Shown: positions 60,270 to 64,000 of the stretch, in pieces
How positions within the stretch are numbered: position 1 is the first letter of the stretch
How the letters are laid out: each line of letters starts with the position of its first letter
Assembly (NCBI RefSeq): GCF_040049295.1
Contig: NZ_JBDZDQ010000001.1
Span: 1,488,001 to 1,552,000, forward strand
Origin: Sphingomonas sp. KR3-1
GTDB lineage: Bacteria; Pseudomonadota; Alphaproteobacteria; Sphingomonadales; Sphingomonadaceae
Direction: 5' to 3'
DNA length: 64,000 nt
The notes under the pieces: model-generated
Databases searched by the model: none
The model's input: the letters and a program-made list of their open reading frames with translations, nothing else
What the model was told of the DNA's origin: nothing
Position numbers and translations under genes: made by a program

Positions 60270-62201
60270 ATGCGGGGCAGGATTTTCAAGGCGCTGGCGC
60301 TGGCCGGCGCAGCGGCGCTGGCGGGCATCGCATCGGCGGCGGGGCCTGATCTCGCCGTGCCGACGGCGGCCGATCTGGGCGCTCGGCCGGTGATGATCGA
60401 TCTGGTGATCTCGCCGGACGGCCAGCACGTCGCCGCCGAGGCGCGGCGCGGCGACAAGCAGGTGATCCTGCTGACCGAGGCCGATCCCGCCAAGTCGATC
60501 GAATCGCACGTCGTGCAGATCCCGGAGAATTTCGACATCCGCTGGGTGCGCTGGGCGGGATCGGGCAAGGTGCTGATCAGCCTGCTCACCACCGGCAAGG
60601 CGTTCGGCATCGACATGCCGATCACGCGGCTGATCGAGATGGACGTCCGCACCACCCAGACCAGCTTTGTCGGGCTGAAGGAGCTCGGCCTGCTCGGCGA
60701 CGACGTGATCTATGTCGATCCGGCCGGCGGCTTCGTGCTGCTCAACGCCCAGCCCAGCCTTTTCGACTATCCGGCGGTCTACCGGATCGACCTTGCCACG
60801 CTGAAGGCCGAGCGCGTCGTCAAGGCGCAGCAGGGCGTGTGGAGCTGGTATGCCGACGACAAGGGCGTGGTGCGCGCGGGCGTGGGCAGCGAGGACAAGA
60901 AATGGTGGGTCTTCTACCGCGAGCGCGCCGACCAGCCGTTCGAGCGGACCAAGCGGCGCGAATATGATGACGACGATGTCGGCATCGACAAGTTCCTGCC
61001 GCTGGGCGGCAGCGACACCGGCTATGCCGTGGCGGCGGGAAAGAGCGGGCGCTTCGGCCTCTACAAATATGATTTCCGCGCCGATGCGATCGGCGACCTG
61101 GTCTATGAGAATCCCGAGGTCGACATCGACGATTTCGACCTGAAGGACGGCGTGCCCAGTGCGGTCTATTTCACCGACGACCGGCCCCAGATCGAGTGGT
61201 TCGACCCCGCGCTCAAGAAGCTCCAGGCACGGCTCGACCATGCGCTGCCCGGCCGCGCCAACCGCGTGATCTCGCGCAGCGCCGACGACATGCGCCTGCT
61301 CGTGCTCAGCAGCTCGGCCGAGGACCCCGGCACGGTCTATTTCTTCGACCGCAAGGCCAATCGCATGTCGCCCTTCGCGGCGCTGTACGAGCCGCTGATC
61401 GGCAAGCGCCTCGCCCCGATGGAGCCGGTCCGCTACCAGGCGCGCGACGGGCTCGAGGTGCGCGGCTACCTCACGCTGCCGCCGGGCCGGGATGCCAAGG
61501 GCCTGCCGCTGATCGTCATGCCGCATGGCGGCCCGTTCGCGCGCGACAGCTGGGGCTATGATGCCTGGGTGCAGTATCTGGCGAGCAAGGGCTATGCCGT
61601 GCTCCAGCCCAATTATCGCGGCTCGACCGGCTTCGGAAAGGCGTTCGTCGACAAGGGCGTCGGCCAGTTCGGGCGCGGCATGCAGGACGATGTCGACGAC
61701 GGCGTGAAATGGCTCGCCGCGCGCGGCACGGTGGATGCAAAGCGCGTCTGCATCATGGGCGCATCCTATGGCGGCTATGCGGCGATGCTGGCAGCGGTGC
61801 GCAATCCCGAAATCTATCGCTGCGCGATCAGCTTCGCCGGGCTGTCCGACGTCGCGGCGCAGCTGCGCTACGACCGCAAGTCGTTCGCCGCAAGCCGCTA
61901 TTACCGCAACTGGCGCGACAAGGTGCGCGGCGACAAGGATTTCGAGCTCGACACGATCTCGCCGCTCAAGATGGCGGAGAAGATGACCGTGCCGATCCTG
62001 ATCGCGCACGGCACCAAGGACCGCACCGTGCCCGTCGCCCAGTCGCAGAACCTGCACGACGCGTTGCTCAAGCTGAAGCGGCCGCACGAGTTCGTCCTGT
62101 ACAAGGACGAGGCGCACGGGTTCAGCAATCCCGCCAACGCCACCGACTTCCTCAACCGCGTCGGCGCCTTTCTCGACAAGCACAACCCCGCGGGATTGTA
62201 A
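60270..62201 (+). CDS. S9 family (prolyl oligopeptidase-type) peptidase
   Basis: 643 residues: signal peptide (to ASAAG), an N-terminal beta-propeller (about 30-370) and an alpha/beta-hydrolase domain with Ser499 in GASYGGYAAM, Asp in GTKDRTVP and His in DEAHGF, the S9C/acylaminoacyl-like triad. Likely periplasmic oligopeptidase. A highly similar gene follows, so this is a tandem pair. ATG 60270 was chosen for its signal peptide. Confidence 0.92.
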   Translation: MRGRIFKALALAGAAALAGIASAAGPDLAVPTAADLGARPVMIDLVISPDGQHVAAEARRGDKQVILLTEADPAKSIESHVVQIPENFDIRWVRWAGSGKVLISLLTTGKAFGIDMPITRLIEMDVRTTQTSFVGLKELGLLGDDVIYVDPAGGFVLLNAQPSLFDYPAVYRIDLATLKAERVVKAQQGVWSWYADDKGVVRAGVGSEDKKWWVFYRERADQPFERTKRREYDDDDVGIDKFLPLGGSDTGYAVAAGKSGRFGLYKYDFRADAIGDLVYENPEVDIDDFDLKDGVPSAVYFTDDRPQIEWFDPALKKLQARLDHALPGRANRVISRSADDMRLLVLSSSAEDPGTVYFFDRKANRMSPFAALYEPLIGKRLAPMEPVRYQARDGLEVRGYLTLPPGRDAKGLPLIVMPHGGPFARDSWGYDAWVQYLASKGYAVLQPNYRGSTGFGKAFVDKGVGQFGRGMQDDVDDGVKWLAARGTVDAKRVCIMGASYGGYAAMLAAVRNPEIYRCAISFAGLSDVAAQLRYDRKSFAASRYYRNWRDKVRGDKDFELDTISPLKMAEKMTVPILIAHGTKDRTVPVAQSQNLHDALLKLKRPHEFVLYKDEAHGFSNPANATDFLNRVGAFLDKHNPAGL

Positions 62202-62216
62202 CGGTGCCGTTTCAAT

Positions 62217-62248
62217 AAGTTGCGCAAATCTACGGTATTGCGCAACTT
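62217..62248 (+). terminator. Terminator between the two S9 peptidase genes
   Basis: A perfect 11-bp stem AAGTTGCGCAA/TTGCGCAACTT (62217-62227 with 62238-62248), ten-base loop, then TCGTTCTTTCC with several T. It lies 16 bases after the first S9 stop. Confidence 0.8.
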
Positions 62249-62295
62249 TCGTTCTTTCCCCATCCTCGCGCTCGGGACTCGGGTGGGGTTTGTTG

Positions 62296-64000
62296 ATGGC
62301 GTATCACTGGGCAGCTGCCGCCGCACTGGCGGGCATTCTCGCGTTCACCGGATCGGCGCGGGCCGATAGCGATCGCGCCGCGCCGAGCGCCGCCGAGCTG
62401 CTCGGGCCGCCGGCGATCGAGGAACCGATCCTCTCGCCCGACGGCACCAGCATCGCCGCGCGGATCGCGCCCGAAGGCCGGCTTGCGCTGTTCGATCCCG
62501 CGCATCCCGATCATGCCCCGCGCGCGCTGCCGATGCCCGCAGGCGAGCGGCTCGACTGGTTCCTGTGGCTGGCGCCCGGCCAGCTGCTCGCCAGCCTGAC
62601 CCGCGACGGCGAGCGGCCGACGACTCGGCTGGTCCAGGTCTCCTCGGGCAGCGGCCAGCTGCGCCAGCTCGGGGCAGAGCGCAGAATGGGCCCGGGCGAG
62701 CTGCTCCATATCGATCGCAATGCCGGCTTCCTGCTGTTCAAGGCTCCAGACCCGCGCCGCGACGCGCCCGCCGTGTACCGCGTCGACCTGGCGAGCGGCG
62801 CCGTGACGCTTGTCGTCGCCGCGCAGCCGCACGTCCGCGACTGGGTGGTCGACGGCGCCGGCGTGGTCCGCGCCGGCATGGGCGAGAAGAACGACAAGTC
62901 CTGGCTGCTCTATCGCCGCGGCGAGGGCGACCGGTTCAGCAAGGCGAGCAACGGCGCGCGCGACACCGATCCGGACGCCGCGCAATTCGCGCCCGTCCAG
63001 GGCAGCGACCAGGGCTATGTGCTGGCCGAGGCGCCGTCGGGCCGAATCGCGCTCTATGGCTATGACTTCCGCCGGGGCCGGCTCGGCGCGCTGGTCTATC
63101 AGAACGACAAGGCCGATCTCGACGGGTTCGAGCTCGGCGCGAACGGCAAGCCCGCCGGCGTCGCCTATACGGACGACCGCGACCGGATGCTGTGGTTCGA
63201 CGCGGCCGCCCGCACCCGCCAGGCGGCGATCGACTCGGCGCTGCCCGGGCGCACCAACCGGATCGTCTCGGCGAGCGACGACCAGCGCCGGCTGCTGGTC
63301 TACAGCGCCGCGGCGAGCGATCCCGGCGCCTATTATCTCTATGCCGAAGGCCGGATGCAGCGCCTTGCCGCGATCAACCCGGCGCTCGACGGCAAGCCGC
63401 TCAGCCCGGTGACGACGATCGCCTATGCCGCCCGCGACGGGCTCGGCATCCAGGGCTATCTCACGCTGCCGGCGGGCCGCGATCCGCACGGCCTGCCGCT
63501 GATCGTGATGCCGCATGGCGGCCCCTATGCGCGCGACAGCTGGGACTATGATCCCTGGGTCCAGTATCTCGCCGGCAAGGGCTATGCCGTGCTCCAGCCC
63601 AATTATCGCGGCTCGACCGGCTTCGGCCGCGAGATGACCGCGCGCGGCGACGGCCAATGGGGCCGCGGCATGCAGGACGATGTCGATGACGGGGTCGCCT
63701 GGCTGGCAAAGCAGGGCACGGTCGATGCGAAGCGCGTCTGCATCATGGGCGCCTCCTATGGCGGCTATGCCGCGATGTGGGCGGCGGCGCGCGACAAGGG
63801 GATCTATCGCTGCGCGATCAGCTATGCCGGCATCTCCGACGTGCGCGCGCAGCTCGATTTCGACCACAAGACCTTCGAGGAGCGCGCCTTCCGCGCCTGG
63901 CGCCACCGCATCCAGGGCAATGCGCCGTCGCTCGAATCGCTCTCGCCGCTCCGCTATGCCGCCGGCCTGAAGATGCCGATCCTGATCGCGCACGGCACTG
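62296..64000 (+). CDS. S9 family peptidase, second tandem copy (3' end outside window)
   Basis: Starts at ATG 62296; 568 residues are visible and the frame is open at the window edge. The signal peptide runs to about ARAD, followed by the same propeller plus hydrolase order. The nucleophile motif GASYGGYAAM and preceding PHGGPYARDSWDYDPW agree closely with the first copy, but the propeller half is quite different (GAGRIAPEGR-type strands). The catalytic Asp and His segments are only begun (ILIAHGT). No stop codon is present, so it is partial. Confidence 0.92.
   Translation, partial: MAYHWAAAAALAGILAFTGSARADSDRAAPSAAELLGPPAIEEPILSPDGTSIAARIAPEGRLALFDPAHPDHAPRALPMPAGERLDWFLWLAPGQLLASLTRDGERPTTRLVQVSSGSGQLRQLGAERRMGPGELLHIDRNAGFLLFKAPDPRRDAPAVYRVDLASGAVTLVVAAQPHVRDWVVDGAGVVRAGMGEKNDKSWLLYRRGEGDRFSKASNGARDTDPDAAQFAPVQGSDQGYVLAEAPSGRIALYGYDFRRGRLGALVYQNDKADLDGFELGANGKPAGVAYTDDRDRMLWFDAAARTRQAAIDSALPGRTNRIVSASDDQRRLLVYSAAASDPGAYYLYAEGRMQRLAAINPALDGKPLSPVTTIAYAARDGLGIQGYLTLPAGRDPHGLPLIVMPHGGPYARDSWDYDPWVQYLAGKGYAVLQPNYRGSTGFGREMTARGDGQWGRGMQDDVDDGVAWLAKQGTVDAKRVCIMGASYGGYAAMWAAARDKGIYRCAISYAGISDVRAQLDFDHKTFEERAFRAWRHRIQGNAPSLESLSPLRYAAGLKMPILIAHGT

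Overview
The window is GC-rich chromosomal DNA from an alphaproteobacterium, most likely Sphingomonas or a close sphingomonad. This is inferred from the gene families (DivK next to a DUF3572 gene, the lptC-lptA-lptB-rpoN block after an RNase D gene, a BamF-like lipoprotein, TorF-type porin, HisZ, Lhr/ligase repair genes, tandem S9 peptidases) and from REP-like palindromes of the type common in this group. No rRNA, tRNA, insertion sequence, prophage or CRISPR array was recognised. Most of the window is core genome, densely packed, with many ATGA-type overlaps.

Layout. 1-4 kb (minus strand): an ABC-2 exporter pair, then a DsbA-like thioredoxin overlapping a BepA-like M48 metalloprotease. 4-7 kb: RNase E with a long divergent leader. 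7-17 kb (mostly plus): amidase, class A penicillin-binding protein, RF2, a lipoprotein methyltransferase, a JAB/RadC-like gene (minus), thymidylate synthase, an untracked 52-residue RMF-like gene, dihydrofolate reductase and an M19 dipeptidase. 17-22 kb: ribF, a frameshifted small ORF, ileS with an odd internal segment, lspA and a BamF-like lipoprotein. 22-27 kb: porin, RidA, HAD hydrolase, DUF3572, divK, rpmG, a GDT1-like membrane protein and dps. 28-37 kb: ATP-dependent DNA ligase, transporters, a glycine-rich double cold-shock protein, terC, RNase D, LPS transport genes and rpoN.

38-44 kb holds the exonuclease and DEXH helicase that normally accompany the 28-kb ligase. Between them lies a divergent pair: a cytoplasmic-type S8 protease and an 86-residue hydrophobic cysteine-containing peptide. 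44-51 kb: a polyol dehydrogenase, then hisZ, serA and serC (minus) separated by palindromes, with a probable serC leader RNA. 51-55 kb: extensin-like, LOG, thiolase, DUF427 and crotonase genes. 55-58 kb: an orphan winged-helix regulator and a tight three-gene unit (54-residue peptide, repeat-containing protein, cupin-like protein) of unknown role. 58-64 kb: two hotdog thioesterases, a PQQ-type sugar dehydrogenase and two tandem S9 peptidases, the second cut by the window edge.

The strongest candidates for something undescribed are the S8 protease/small peptide pair inside the repair locus and the three-gene peptide/cupin-like unit. Secondary signals are a two-copy approximately 100-bp element in convergent intergenic gaps, a compositionally odd insertion in the IleRS editing domain, and a lipoprotein-anchored methyltransferase. 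All coordinates and starts were read by eye; family assignments rest on recognised motifs, not on database searches.
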